Shown in pieces: positions 10,842 through 29,257 of a stretch of 64,000 nt of DNA. The stretch covers positions 21,417,772 through 21,481,771 of the forward strand of contig NC_092241.1 in assembly GCF_036320965.1 (NCBI RefSeq), given 5' to 3'. How positions within the stretch are numbered: the stretch's first letter is position 1; every line of letters begins with the position of its first letter. This DNA is from Panulirus ornatus. Taxonomy: Eukaryota; Arthropoda; Malacostraca; Decapoda; Palinuridae. A program made the position numbers and the translations under genes. The notes beneath the pieces are model-generated. The model did not search any database. It saw only the letters and a program-made list of their open reading frames with translations, and was not told where the DNA came from.

Positions 10842-12415
10842 AGACATTTGTCAAGTCTATTCTTAAACGACTTTAACAGTCTGCTTTCAACCACTCTAAT
10901 TGGGAAATCGTTCCATATGTTAACAATCTTGTTGAAGGAAAAGTCTTCGCCCCATTCAAGGTAAAACTTTCGCCATCTAATTGTATCCATTACTACGAGT
11001 GAAATCAGACGAATCAAGTCTTATGTAGCTTGATAGATCAAGATTACCACATCCTTTGATAATTCTGAATACTTGTATCAGATCACCCCTTAAATTCTTT
11101 TTTCTAAGCCAAATAGACTTTTTTACCTACTTGCGTAGGATGTGGACGAACCAGTGAACTGTAAAGAATAAGGATGATTTCCCTGGACTTAAATTCGACG
11201 GCCTTATCTATGATTCTCAGAATTTTGTTTGTTTCTTTTTCAATGCTTCTGTGCACTGCATATTTGGTTTTAGGTCGCCTGAGATTAATACGCAAAAGTA
11301 TTTTTCTCACTAACCTTTTGCAGTTGAACAGAATTCGTGATTAAGCTTGCATTTTCGTTTTTTTTACCGACGTGTAAAACTTTGCACTTTTCAAGATCAA
11401 AGTTCATTTGTCACCTTTGATCCCAGTTCATCAATTTGTCTATGTCAGTTTGAAGCTGTATACGTTCAAGTTCATTTAAAGATTTATTTCCCAGCTTTGT
11501 ATCATCAACGAATTTTCTTATGCTGCAATCTAGCGTATTACCAGTATCACTAGATATAACAATAGCCCATTACCAATATCACTAGATATAACAATAGCCC
11601 ATTACCAATATCACTAGATATAACAATAGCCCATTACCAATATCACTAGATATAACAATAGCCCATTACCAATATCACTAGATATAACAATAGCCCATTA
11701 CCAATATCACTAGATATAACAATAGCCCATTACCAATATCACTAGATATAACAATAGCCCATTACCATTATCACTAGATATAACAATAGCCCATTACCAA
11801 TATCACTAGATATAACAATAGCCCATTACCAATATCACTATATATGACAATAGCTCATTACCAACATCACTATATATTACTATAACTCATTACCAATATT
11901 ACTATGTATGACACTATAGTTCCAAGACTGATCCTTGTGGCACTCTACTTGTTACGGCTAACTACTCTGAGATTTGACCATACATCACAAACCTTTGTTA
12001 AAGCTCGTCAACAAATTTCCTATCCACTGATATACAAACCCATCATTGCAATATGAGTTAATATTTACTGGTAACCTTTGATACGTAAGATTTTCAAATG
12101 CTTTTTGTAGATCTAGATAGATAATATTACCTTCTTAACTTTCGTCATATATGTTGGTTATATCATGGAAGAAATCAGATAGATTTATCAGGCATGAGCA
12201 AATTCATCGAAAACGATCCTGATGGTATTCGTTTATGAAATGATGACCCATTACAGTGTTTACAATTGCATCTTTCAATATGTTTTCTCAGCGTAAGACG
12301 TTAATCTAATTTGACGATAATTTCCGAGCAGTGACTTCGTATCTTTTCTGAATATCGGTTTTACAATACAATTCCACTCAATTAGAACATTTCTCGTAGG
12401 GATAGATTTATCAGG
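10842..12415 (-). mobile_element. CR1-like LINE remnant, copy in second block
   Basis: This is the counterpart of 1570-2945, with the same broken frames (SCLINLSDFFHDI near 12200; LYSSLVRPH near 11150; NIWNDFPIRVVESRLLKSF near 10900). The enlarged 32-bp minisatellite lies within it. Confidence 0.75.
11533..11917. repeat. 32-bp minisatellite, about twelve units
   Basis: Same unit as at 2258-2450. The central units are nearly identical, one carrying CATTACCATTATC, while the outer units keep the same diverged forms as copy 1. Expansion therefore happened in the middle of the array. The excess over copy 1 is 192 bp, exactly six units. Confidence 0.92.
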
Positions 12416-12440
12416 GTCTGCCGTTCTATTTGCATTCATT

Positions 12441-16138
<3,698 letters not shown>

Positions 16139-16221
<83 letters not shown>
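16139..16221. repeat. (TA)n between two LINE copies
   Basis: The TA run lies between the 5' end of the near-complete LINE and the 3' end of the next minus-strand copy. Confidence 0.97.
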
Positions 16222-16222
<1 letters not shown>

Positions 16223-16509
16223 TTTTTTTTATTATTTTATTATACTTTGTCGCTGTCTCCCGCGTTTGCGAGGTAGCGCAAGGAAACAGACGAAAGAAAT
16301 GGCCCAACCCCCCCCCATACACATGTATATACATACGTCCACACACGCAAATATACATACCTACACAGCTTTCCATGGTTTACCCCAGACGCTTCACATG
16401 CCTTGATTCAATCCACTGACAGCACGTCAACCCAGGTATACCGCATCGCTCCAATTCACTCTATTCCTTGCCCTCCTTTCACCCTCCTGCATGTTCAGGC
16501 CCCGATCAC

Positions 16510-16512
<3 letters not shown>
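16222..16512 (-). mobile_element. RTE-like LINE, short 3' fragment
   Basis: Short-form 3' UTR followed by the last few dozen codons (through the [12 protein letters not shown] region). It breaks off at ATCACACAA, where (TA)n begins. Confidence 0.85.

Positions 16513-16592
<80 letters not shown>
16513..16592. repeat. (TA)n tract
   Basis: TA run between a truncated LINE fragment and the poly-T tail of a short retroposon. Confidence 0.97.
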
Positions 16593-16600
<8 letters not shown>

Positions 16601-16828
16601 TTTTTCATACTATTCGCCATTTCCCGCATTAGCGAGGTAGCGTTAACAACAGAGGACTGGGCCTTTGAGGGAATATCATCACCTGGCCCCCTTCTCTGTT
16701 CCTTCCTTTGGAGAAAACAAAAAAATGAGAGGGGAGGATTTCCAGCCCACCGCTCCCTTCCCTTTTAGTCGTCTTCTACGACACGCAGGGAATACGTGGG
16801 AAGTATTCTTTCTCCCCTATCCCCAGGG

Positions 16829-16831
<3 letters not shown>
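16593..16831 (-). mobile_element. Short RIME-like retroposon in (TA)n
   Basis: This is a complete minus-strand copy of the short element. Poly-T, then CATTAGCGAGGTAGCGTTAA (tail region), GGGCCTTTGAGGGAATAT, a GGGGAGGATTTCCAG segment and the head CCCCTATCCCCAGGGATA. Both ends abut TA repeats, so no target duplication can be read. Confidence 0.87.

Positions 16832-16884
<53 letters not shown>
16832..16884. repeat. (TA)n tract
   Basis: TA run joining the head of a short retroposon to a 5'-truncated plus-strand LINE. Confidence 0.96.
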
Positions 16885-16887
<3 letters not shown>

Positions 16888-17690
16888 AGAAAAACTGGAG
16901 GAAGTGAAGTGTTTTAGATATCTGGGAGTGGATCTGGCAGCGGATGGAACCATGGAAGCGGAAGTGGATCATAGGATGGGGGAGGGGGCGAAAAGTCTGG
17001 GGGCCTTGAAGAATGTGTGGACGTCGAGAACATTATCTCGGAAAGCAAAAATGGGTATGTTTGAAGGAATAGTGGTTCCAACAATGTTGTATGGTTGCGA
17101 GGCGTGGGCTATGGATAGAGTTTTGCGCAGGAGGATGGATGTGCTGGAAATCAGATGTTTGAGGACAATGTGTGGTGTGAGGTTGTTTGATCGAGTAAGT
17201 AACGTAAGGGTAAGAGAGATGTGTGGAAATAAAAAGAGCGTGGTTGAGAGAGCAGAAGAGGGTGTTTTGAAATGGTTCGGGCACATGGAGAGAATGAGTG
17301 AGGAAAGATTGACCAAGAGAATATATGTGTCGGAGGTGGAGGGAACGAGGAGAAGAGGGAGACCAAATTGGAGGTGGAAAGATGGAGTGAAAAAGATTTT
17401 GTGTGATCGGGGCCTGAGCATGCAGGAGGGTGAAAGGAGGGCAAGGAATAGAGTGAATTGGAGCGATGTGGTATACCGGGGTTGACGTGCTGTCAGTGGA
17501 TTGAATCAAGGCATGTGAAGCGTCTGGGGTAAACCATGGAAAGCTGTGTAGGTATGTATATTTTGCGTGTGTGGACGTATGTATGTACATGTGTATGGGG
17601 GTGGGTTGGGCCATTTCTTTCGTCTGTTTCCTTGCGCTACCTCGCAAACGCGGGAGACAGCGGCAAAGCAAAAAAAAAAAAAAAAGAAAA
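16885..17690 (+). mobile_element. RTE-like LINE, 5'-truncated, C-terminal frame open
   Basis: Starts at GGAGAAAAACTGGAGG ([17 protein letters not shown]) directly after TA repeats and stays open to the TGA near 17483. The C-terminal region shows [30 protein letters not shown] and [11 protein letters not shown] short-form 3' UTR and an A-rich tail follow. The catalytic reverse transcriptase core is absent because of the truncation. Confidence 0.9.

Positions 17691-17742
<52 letters not shown>
17690..17742. repeat. (TA)n and poly-T between tail-to-tail LINEs
   Basis: A-rich tail, a short TA run and poly-T form a tail-to-tail junction between a plus and a minus copy. Confidence 0.95.
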
Positions 17743-17745
<3 letters not shown>

Positions 17746-18040
17746 TTGTCGCTGTCTCCCGCGTTTGCGAGGTTGCGCAAGGAAACAGACGAAAGAAATG
17801 GCCCAACCCACCCCCATACATATGTATATACATACGTCCACACACGCAAATATACATACCTACACAGCTTTCCATGGTTTACCCCAGACGCTTCACATGC
17901 CTTGATTCAATCCACTGACAGCACGTCAACCCCGGTATACCACATCGCTTCAATTCACTCTATTCCTTGCCCTCCTTTCACCCTCCTGCATGTTCAGGCC
18001 CCGATCACACAAAATCTTTTTCACTCCATCTTTCCACCTA
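17743..18040 (-). mobile_element. RTE-like LINE, short 3' fragment
   Basis: Minus-strand short-form 3' UTR and the last ~40 codons. It stops at CTTTCCACCT and runs into a 24-bp TA tract. Confidence 0.86.
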
Positions 18041-18063
18041 TATATATATATACATATATATAA

Positions 18064-18808
18064 TATTTTTGCCAGGGGTTCGTTTTCTTGAACCAAGTCA
18101 CAGTTTTCTTTAATTAATGGATCAGTTCTCTGGGTAATGACTCTCTTGCTTCTATTTTATCTGTAAAACTACTTAGGTTTTCTTGTGCTATTTTCAGCAG
18201 TATTCGCTTCAAGTGTTAATTCATCATATAACTCCTTTACGCTCGAAGTGACGTTAATTCGTCATATAAATCTCTTACTTTTTCTACTTTCTTAAACTAA
18301 AGGCTGATTTCTATTTCACAGTTCCACCATCTTCGCCCTCATTAGAAATAGACCGTCTTTTATTCATTGACATATATGTTCCCTCTACTGCTTTAAAAGT
18401 TTTACGAAAGCTTTTCCAAGCTACGTTCATGTCGTTTCCAATGATCATATTATCTCAATTTTACCTGTCAAGAGCAACCCACAGATGATTAAAATTTGCA
18501 TGTAAAATCGCGACTGTTTTCGCTACTGTCATGTTGACCAACATTACATCCAGTGTTGAAAGTGTCCTCAAAAGTAGGTTGTCGGTGAACACTTGTTCCC
18601 AACTATTCTTTATCATACCAGTAACCTCTGCAATGCTATCAGCTTCCATTGTTGCTATCATTTTGTATGCCAGGAGCCTCCAGGTTGCTGCTGCACTAAA
18701 TGACTGACCATTAACACACCAGGAACCTCCAGTACTGATGATGTGTTGAGCCATTAATTCATAGCAGCATGGTCGATCACATTATCTCTCCACTCAGTAT
18801 ATCTCGGC

Positions 18809-18810
<2 letters not shown>
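18064..18810. other. Anonymous DNA without a recognised gene
   Basis: A 97-codon minus-strand frame (18461-18754) has no recognisable motif and no supporting context. The surrounding sequence shows no repeat I know. Confidence 0.5.
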
Positions 18811-18812
<2 letters not shown>

Positions 18813-18873
<61 letters not shown>

Positions 18874-18891
18874 CACACACACACACACACC
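18813..18891. repeat. (CA)n microsatellite
   Basis: CA run with one interruption (ACAACAC). Confidence 0.98.
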
Positions 18892-20495
<1,604 letters not shown>

Positions 20496-20574
20496 TTGGT
20501 TTAACAGAAACATTTCTCAACGCGAAAAACAACGATCTGATTGGCATGTAAAGTCTACCATACTACAAATTATT

Positions 20575-23140
20575 TATAGGGGACATAGACGGTCGAGGAG
20601 GAGGAAGTGCACTGTAAAATCTTACCTAGACCCCATCGAAATTCAAACTACAACATCTGCTGCTGTTGAGCACTTGTGTATTCAGATTATCAAAGAAGTT
20701 TTCAAACTTTACTTAAACGTCATTTGTAGAAACCCGAGTTTCCCAGTAGATATTGACAGTCATGTACGACACTTTTCAACAAGCCATACAGGATGAAGAC
20801 TCGATCATTTTGGGGGATTTTGATCTTCCAGATATCAACTAGCAAACTACCTCAGGTGTATGGAATAAACATGCTAGATCTATCAACTTTATCGAAGACA
20901 GTTTCCTCTACCAAACCGTCACCAGTCTGACAAGGGAAGCTAATAAACTTGATAAACTTCTTGCATCCCAGGAGTTCTTAGTAACTAATATCCGTGTTCG
21001 AGAACATCTAGGCACTTGTGACCATAACGTGGTCAGGTTAGACGTAAATATCAAAACTGACCCCTAAAACCAGCACTAACTCCTAACATTAAAAGGACGG
21101 AATTGGATAGGCTGCGCGACGCATTAAAGAGTCTCATCGTTGTTGGTTCATGTTCAGAGGAATTATGGGCGTTTTAAGTGTCCGTTTATGCAACAGGTCA
21201 TATTCATTCTCATGGACGAGAGAAACGATAAAATCAACAAGTCTGAATGGTATTCCCAAGTTATTGTAAGAGCCATACGGCGGAGAAATAAACTCTGTAA
21301 GTTTAAGAACTCAAACAAAGACCCATATAATTGCAACGCAACATGCCACAATCAGACGGCAAGTGAAAGGTCTTATCAAACAAGCCAAAAGAGAAAACGG
21401 AGTGAGTATTGTAAGAGATACTAACAGAGATCCCAAAAGATTTTTTAGATATATCAGTAATAAGAAACATATAAGGAGTGGAACTGGACTATTAGCAAAC
21501 GAGGATGGGGAATCCATTCTGGATGATAAAAACATAGTAGCAATCCTGAAATTTTTTTCTTTGGTTTACGCTAGAAAGCAACGACACGAATCTTGAGGCT
21601 GATAAATAGCACTCACACGATACAAGAATTTACCGTCACAGTTAGAGAAGTACCAACACAGATAAGTTGAAGCCTGATAAAAGTTGAGGTCCTGATCGTT
21701 TCTATCTACAAGTAATTCAGAACGTTAAACACGAAATAGCCGAACCGTTAACCTAGATTTTCAGTAAATCGCCCCAGAATGGATTAGTTCCACACGACTG
21801 GAGATTAGCAGATATCATTCCTATATACAAAAAAGGAAGCCACGAACTGCTTGGTAATTTCCGTCCTATTAGCTTCACATCAATCTTATGTAAACTTTAA
21901 GAATCGATCATTACAGATAAGATCGTAGACTACCTGGAACAACACAGCCTGATTAGCAATTCACAGCATGGTTTTAAAAGACGCAGATCATGCCTTACAA
22001 ACCTCTTTGAATTCTATCATAAAGAATCAATACCCACGACAAGACAAAAGCAATAGATGAAATGTTTCAGAACTTCCAGAGAGCATTCTACAAAGTGACC
22101 CACGTTAAAATGAAGCATGAAGTATAAGACATTGGGGTCACTAGTTACATAGGAAATTGGAAAGAAGCCTGGTTATATGTTAGGAAGCAGAGTCGTAATG
22201 AATGGGGAATCATCACCGTGGTCACCCATTACCAGTGGGGTTCCCCAGGGATTTGCACTTGTGCCTATACATTTCATCATCTATACCAACGATATTGTTG
22301 TAGAGCTGAATAACTAAGTCTCTAAATTTGCACATGACACAAAGATCGGAAATGTCATATTAACTGAAGAAGACAAGCTAAAATTACAAGGTGGCTCTGG
22401 ATATAATTGCTGAATGTTCTAATAAATGGCAAATGCCATTTAACGTCAATAAGTGTCAGTTGTTACAAGAAGGAAACCTCAACAAAAATTTGATTATGAT
22501 CTGATGTGACACAAGAAAATGGGCACCCCTAGTGTGAGATATCTAGGTGTCACTGTCTCCAATAACTTCAAATTCTCTCAGCATTGCAATGGAGCCGTCA
22601 AGAAAGCAAATAATATGTTAGGATTTATAAACAGAAACTTTACGTACAAAAGCAAGGATGTGATATTACCACTGTACCTAAATCTAGTTAGACCACACCT
22701 CTAAATACAGTGCAGTTTTGGGCCCCCTACTTAAGCAAAGATATTGTTAAATTGTAATAGTACAGCGAAGAGCAACTAAGGTGATTCCCTTCCTTGCGTA
22801 TCAAACCATATGAGGAGAGACTACGAGAATTAGACTTGTTTTTCCAAAGCAAGAGGAAATTCCCGGGCAAATTGATAGAACGTTTTGAAATACTTAATGG
22901 ATTCAACAGCGTCGATAATGAACATTTCTTTACAGTAGTGCCAGCATTATCGAAAAGAGGAATAAACTAAACTTGAGGGTCACCAATTTAATCTGGACTG
23001 TACGAAATGTTTTGCTACCAACGACATTATTGATGCGTATATTGCGCTCCTAGAAAATGTTGTTCAGAGCAAGATCCTTATTATCTTTAAAACTAGACTT
23101 GATCATCACTTGTCACTCTCTGATATTGAGTATACCATTT
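20575..23140 (+). mobile_element. CR1-like LINE, degenerate, endonuclease to C-terminus
   Basis: Broken plus-strand frames run in family order. Near 20810 is IILGDFDLPDIN (endonuclease) and near 21020 CDHNVVRLDV (endonuclease end). Linker pieces at 21240-21590 include KRFFRYISNKK. Reverse transcriptase pieces are near 21960 (SQHGFK-like) and 22050-22120. Near 22520-22700 is VRYLGVTVSNNFKFS to LYLNLVRPHL, followed by the EQRRATK-type tail. Stops and frameshifts are numerous, so the copy is inactive. It is related in style to the remnant at 1570-2945. Confidence 0.78.
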
Positions 23141-23564
23141 AATCAGTCATCAAAACGCTGTGGTATATCACACTACCTTCTCAACAACTAATCTTTCCCT
23201 GGCCACACTATGGCAACAACAACATTGATTAACCCATGGTACCTGCTTTGAGAGAACAAGTAAGGATTATTGTATCATTCTTCAACATCAAGAATAATAT
23301 AGTGAGGAGTTGGAGTTCAAGTTTGTCCTTCCTACTGTCTTTTGAACAAAACGTGAAGAGATGCATGCAACTGGCGTTGGGATGCATAATATATTCATGT
23401 TCATTTTACCTTATGACTTTCCAATAAAAATTTCCTTCAAGCATATTTATCCTGCAAGGTGTCTTTCTACCTGTTTTCCGTCCGGCGTGTTGCTAGAGGG
23501 AGTTGAGGGCGGGGGGAGAGCCTTTACTTACTATCTTTTTCTGCTTTTAAGGGAACGGCATTTC

Positions 23565-23593
23565 TTTTTTGTTGTTGTTGTTGTTGTTGTTGT
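23565..23593. repeat. (TTG)n microsatellite
   Basis: About nine GTT units in a row. Confidence 0.95.
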
Positions 23594-23654
23594 CAGACCA
23601 CCTCGCTTGGGCCTTGGGCCTGTGTGGTCTGTGTATCTATGTAACTCTTCTGTT

Positions 23655-23900
23655 CTTCCCTTCCGTCTAGGGAGTTTCCACCGTCTCTCCCTCCCATGTG
23701 AGAACTCTTTCCTCTATTGTCTTTCCATTCCGTGTAGGGACTGTTCCCTTGACTGACTCTCCCTCTCATATTGGGACTGTTCCCTCTATTGTCCTTCCCT
23801 TCCATGTGGGGACTCTTTATCAACTGTCCTTCTTATCCTTGTAGGAACTGTTTCCTCTACTGTCTCACCCTCTAATCTAGTGACTCTCATTTCTCCTGTT
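23655..23900. repeat. 45-bp-type minisatellite, block 2
   Basis: Five to six degenerate units sharing CATGTGGGGACTGTTCCCTC and TACTGTC with the arrays at 20341 and 25955. Confidence 0.72.
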
Positions 23901-23919
23901 CCTTTGTCCCACTTATTTA

Positions 23920-25955
23920 ATGTTCAAGGCTCCAGTCACGCACTTAAGTCCACATCAATACCGGGCCTTAATTGAAACATAGGGAGAATCATGAAACAGA
24001 AAAAAGAAAAAAACCAAGAAGAGTGTTTAGGAATTTTGCAGGAAGTGAAAGACCTGTCTTTTGAAATGTGCCATGTCATAGTTATTGGGAAAAACATGAG
24101 ACGATAGAGAGTTCCAAAGCTTCAACCTTTAGGGAAAGAAGCAGGTATCATTACGGCCCATCCTTGAGTTGCCAATCGCCTCACAATAACGCAACAGCGC
24201 GCCGAGTATTGAGTGGTCTAGCTAATGGTGGGGGCACACAAGCAGCAAGCACTCGGGAGCAGAAACCAAAGTAATACATATAGAAGAGAGAAAGTAAAGC
24301 AACTTTGCGGCGTAGAGCAAGAGGATCAATTCTGGAAGTTAGCCTAGGAGAGTTTGTAAGTCGGATCGCTTCGACTTAACTCTGTCAAGTAAGGATACGC
24401 TCCTAAAACCACCCTAAATGTGAAAACAGTGCTCTATACAAGGTCGAATCAATCCCTTATATAAACTGAGCAACTATTCAGAAGAGAAGTTTCGACATCT
24501 AAACAGAATACCCAGTTTCTTTGAGGCAAATTTAGCTATTCTTGTAATGTGGGGCTTCCAAGAAATAGTTTATCTTACAGTAATGCCAAGTATGTCGTGA
24601 GGAGTTTTCGATATAGAGATGGGTAGATATTGGGTCTTGGAGGCATTAAACTTAACAGCATTTTGTCTAACCCACTGAGATATGCTATCCAAGTCTGAGT
24701 ATACTGAGGAAGCTGTGTCAAGACGAAATACAGATCGAGTGAGAGAAAAGAGAGCAGAATTTAAGGATGTGGGTGAATGCAGTGCTGAGTCGTTAGGGTA
24801 CGAGGGTACTGGTTTAATTGTGTAGGAGAGGAAATCGTTGAGAAAAGGAGAAAAAGTGATGGGGACAGGACAGAATCTTGAGGGATACCATTGTTGATGG
24901 AGAAAAGGAGGAGACTGATCCATCAACAACCACAGAGATAAATCGTCCTGGGAGGAAGCTACACATGAAGGAGCAAAGTAAAGGAGGGAAGCCAAAAATA
25001 GGAGACTTAGAGATGAAAGCCAGATGTCATACTTTGTCAGAAGCCTAAGATATGTCAAGGGCAACTATTCATGACTCCCCAAAATCATTCAGGGATGATG
25101 ACCAGACATTGATATGATAGGAAAGAATATCACCAGTGGATCTCGCCATACGGATGCCATAGTGGTGATCAGAGAGAAAATTGTAATTTTCGAGGTGTTC
25201 AAGGATATGGGAGTTTAGGATGGATTCAAAGACTTTGGGATTGGTAGATGTCAAAGCAATAGCATGATAGTTTGAGGGGTTAGAACGGTCACTATTATAG
25301 GGATGGGATGTATCAATGCGTTTCCGTGGAGAAGGAAAAGTTTAGATTTCTAAACAGAAACGGAACAGACGAGCAAGCAAAGATGCAATTTCAGAGGCAC
25401 ACTCATTCAACACACGGGGATGGATGCCACCAGGTACAAAAGCCTTGCTTTTGTCCAAAGAAGAAAGCGCTTTTTGGACAGTGCGGAAAGAGATTGCTGG
25501 AAGAGTCATATGATTAGTAAGAGGAGCATCAGGGAGTGAAGGAATGTTAGTCATCCAAGGTGGAGGTAGAGGAGAAACGGGAACCGTCAGAACGGAAAAG
25601 TGAAGGAAAGGTAAAGCGACAGATGTTGTTAGAGATGCCCAGAAAGATCTATTGGTGAGTGACAAGGAGAGGTTATCGTACTTCCTTTTAATAAAGGAAC
25701 GGTTCGCCTCACGGTTAATGTACTTGCAGCGATTACGGGCAGTGATAAAAGCTGAATGGGAGCCAGAGGATGGAGAGTTTTTCCAAGCCCGATATGCCTG
25801 ATCCCTTGTCTGAATGCTTTCAAAACAAGAACGGTTGAAGCTTGTACTGGATGAAGAAGTCGTCATGGAAGACCAGGGTATAAATGTTTCTATTCCCGCA
25901 AGAATACCCTCTGTTATGTGTTTGGTGGAGACATAAGCATTGCCACATAAGAGAC
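23920..25955 (-). mobile_element. Jockey-like LINE, degenerate
   Basis: Minus-strand frames read in order. Near 25840 is RSCFESIQTRDQAYRAWK (linker). Near 25400-25480 is ALSSLDKSKAFVPGGIHPRV and LARLFRFCLEI (reverse transcriptase fingers). Near 25200 are ILEHLENYNFLSDHHYGIR and DILSYHI, then FISVVVDGS at 24935. Near 24680-24640 are ISQWVRQNAVKFNASKTQ and LPISISKTPH. Near 24240-24180 is CSRVLAACVPPPLARP, and near 24100 WKLWNSL with FKRQVFHFL. The FADD-type box is not intact and stops are common, so the element is dead. Jockey affinity is inferred from these phrases. Confidence 0.75.
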
Positions 25956-26075
25956 AGCAATTTACCCTCTCATGTGGGGACTTTTCCCTCTACTGTCTCT
26001 CCGTCTCATCTAGTGACTCATATCTCCAGTCCCTTCGTCCCACGTGGAGATCATTAGCTTTAGTGTCCTTTCCTC
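25956..26075. repeat. 45-bp-type minisatellite, block 3
   Basis: Two to three degenerate units (CTCATGTGGGGACTTTTCCC, CTACTGTC) of the same family as at 20341 and 23655. Confidence 0.65.
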
Positions 26076-26867
26076 CCTCTCAACTCCTCACCTGCCTTCT
26101 CTTCATCTCATAAATTCAGATTTACTCTGAGCAAAACGCCAGAAAAGAATTGCATAAGCGACAGCAGAAACGGGGACAATTAAAAACTAATGTGCAGCAG
26201 CGGGGAATCGGTGATAGCTTAAAAATAAATGCTTAGCGGAATTACATTTTCGACAAAGATGATATTCTCTTTTTTTCTCTCTCTCCAGACAACCCAGTCT
26301 TGGGCCAATCAAGCCTTCTGTTGTCTGTCTTTCTCATGAAAACTCATGTAAACGCCTTGCCCATGCCTCGGTTACACGTCATACCTTACTCTTCAGTCCC
26401 ATGTGCTCCGTCCTCGTCACATCTTTTACTCTCCCCTCTTCTATGCAGCCCATATCCACTTATCATCTTACCCTATCATCTTTCCTCTCTTCTCTTCTCC
26501 TCACACTCTGCCGTTCCTCCTTTTTTATTAGTCTGCCTGAGCCTGAAGGACGAGGTGGTAGGTTATAAAGGCCTCTAATTACCAGCTAGCGTCACCTGAC
26601 ACACAATCATTACAAAGCTGTTATTTGTATCCTGCCCAGCTGAGCCCAAGTCTGCAGGTAGTGTTGTGGTTGAACTAATTATACTGGCGTCCCTTCCACT
26701 GTTGTATGTCAGGCTGACATACACCTTGACGGGTATGTTTACATTACGGGGTCATCTGAGCTTCACTTGTTCCCCCAGGCTGTGATCCGGGAGATATGTC
26801 CGCTTGCTGCCGTGGCACAGACATCTGTGTATGGTGGTGGTGCGACAGTTGGTTAGTGTTGTGGAGC

Positions 26868-26870
<3 letters not shown>
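26076..26870. other. Anonymous DNA without a recognised gene
   Basis: A 92-codon plus-strand frame at 26300-26578 is leucine/serine/proline-rich without a motif. I see no repeat family here. Confidence 0.5.

Positions 26871-26871
<1 letters not shown>

Positions 26872-26960
<89 letters not shown>
26872..26960. repeat. (GA)n microsatellite
   Basis: A pure GA run of about 44 dinucleotides. Confidence 0.98.
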
Positions 26961-26963
<3 letters not shown>

Positions 26964-26999
26964 AAATGGAAAGACACTAAAGTTCGATCAACCTTCGGT

Positions 27000-27146
<147 letters not shown>

Positions 27147-28335
27147 GCTTTGTCGCTGTCTCCCGCGTTTGCGAGGTAGCGCAAGGAAACAGACGAAAGA
27201 AATGGCCCAACCCACCCCCATACACATGTATATCCATACGTCCAAACACGCAAATATACATACCAACACAGCTTTCCATGGTTTACCCCAGACGCTTCAC
27301 ATGCCCTGATTCAATCCACTGACAGCACGTCAACCCCGGTATACCACATCGATCCAATTCACTCTATTCCTTGCCCTCCTTTCACCCTCCTGCATGTTCA
27401 GGCCCCGATCACACAAAATCTTTTTCACTCCATCTTTCCACCTCCAATTTGTTCTCCCACTTCTCCTCGTTCCCTCCACCTCTGACACATATATCCTCTT
27501 TGTCAATCTTTCCTCACTCATTCTCTCCATGTGCCCAAACCATTTCAAAACACCCTCTTCTGCTCTCTCAACCACGCTCTTTTTATTTCCACACATCTCT
27601 CTTACCCTTACGTTACTTACTCGATCAAACCACCTCACACCACACATTGTCCTCAAACATCTTATTTCCAGCACATCCATCTTCCTGCGCACAACTCTAT
27701 CCATAGCCCACGCCTCGCAACCATACAACATTGTTGGCACCACTATTCCTTCAAACATAGCCATTTTTGCTTTCCGAGATAATGTTCTCGACTTCCACAC
27801 ATTCTTCAAGGCTCCCAGGATTTTCGCCCCCTCCCCCACCCTATGATCCACTTCCGCTTCCATGGTTCCATCCGCTGCCAGATCCACTCCCAGATATTTA
27901 AAACACTTTACTTCCTCCAGTTTTTCTCCATTTAAACTTACCTCCCACTTGACTTGACCCTCAACCCTACTGTACCTAATTACCTTTATTCACATTGACT
28001 CTTAAGTTTCTTCTTTCACACACTTTACCAAACTCAGTCACCAGCTTCTGCAGTTTCTCACATGAATCAGCCACCAGCGCTGTATCATCAGCGAACAACA
28101 ATTGACTCACTTCCCAAGCTCTCTCATCCCCAACAGACTTCATACTTGCCCCTCTTTCTAAAACTCTTGCATTCACCTCCCTAACAACCCCATCCATAAA
28201 CAAATTAAACAACCATGGAGACATCACACACCCCTGCCGCAAACCTACATTCACTGAGAACCAATCACTTTCCTCTCTTCCTACACGTACACATGCCTTA
28301 CATCCTCGATAAAAACTTTTCACTGCTTCTAACAT
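27147..28335 (-). mobile_element. RTE-like LINE, 5'-truncated
   Basis: Short-form 3' UTR, then C-terminal region open from 27330 to 27887. A frameshift lies near 27985 (a deletion in the NKSKVIRYS region). The reverse transcriptase part has [12 protein letters not shown] (near 28090) and [10 protein letters not shown]. It ends at [10 protein letters not shown] upstream residues (LLEAVK), where an unrelated dispersed repeat begins without an intervening TA tract. Confidence 0.9.
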
Positions 28336-28894
28336 GCCTACACACGAGGACGCGAAGCGATGTGTTACAGGAAGTCTAGTGAACAAGCATTGCTGAAGCA
28401 GGATTTGGCCAGCAGGAGAAGAACCATCATAATGGAGAACCATCATAATGGAGTTGCACGGACTGTGATCCTTGCTGTGGTTACAAGAATGTTCTTCCGC
28501 CCACCAGTGATGCCACTACGTTTGTGAATCAAGAACCATTGCAACACAAACCTCGCCAGGTGGTTGAGAGTCCCGCAGTGTATCGAGACAGACTTCCCCA
28601 GAACTTTTTTAAAGGGGAAGTAAATGTTTATAATTGTGTTACTGGAGTAATAGTTTTCATACATGGTGCTTTGACAAGAAAATAGTGAAATTGGAAAAAA
28701 AAAAAATGTAGCTTAGACATTGAAGCTTATTGATACAGTAGTTAAATTGATGAGAACTACTATTGACGTTTGTGTAAATAAATTATACATTTCCCTTTTC
28801 CATAGCCAGAGGTTAAACCATTATGTGACATTCATTTTCTCATTTCATATCAAGCTAGAAGTTTCAGTTTTCTAAATTATGTCTTACTTTTTTC
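28336..28894 (+). repeat. Unidentified dispersed repeat, copy 2
   Basis: 28500-28890 matches 4243-4645 closely, including CCTCGCCAGGTGGTTGAG-like sequence and CAAGCTAGAAGTTTCAG. The first ~160 bp (28336-28495) has no counterpart in the other copy. It ends where a GT/TA microsatellite starts. I do not recognise a protein. Confidence 0.6.

Positions 28895-29161
<267 letters not shown>

Positions 29162-29254
<93 letters not shown>
29162..29254. repeat. (TA)n tract
   Basis: TA run preceding the T-rich tail of the next minus-strand LINE. Confidence 0.97.

Positions 29255-29257
<3 letters not shown>

Larger units (their letters stand above)
9273..12440. repeat. Long duplicated block, copy 2
   Basis: This is the second copy of 1-2980. 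It carries the same purine-rich minisatellite, anonymous middle part and CR1-like LINE remnant in the same order and orientation. The extra length of about 193 bp is explained by six additional 32-bp minisatellite units plus one extra T near 11360. It ends in a CT tract followed by (TA)n, as copy 1 does, but the LINE beyond it is nearly complete rather than a short fragment. Confidence 0.93.

Noticed and set aside
18461..18754. A 97-codon minus-strand frame with a start codon
   Set aside because: No family likeness that I can name, and nothing around it suggests a gene. It could be an exon, but I cannot support that.
26300..26578. A 92-codon leucine- and serine-rich frame resembling a membrane peptide
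   Set aside because: Composition follows a CT-rich stretch, and there is no supporting context.
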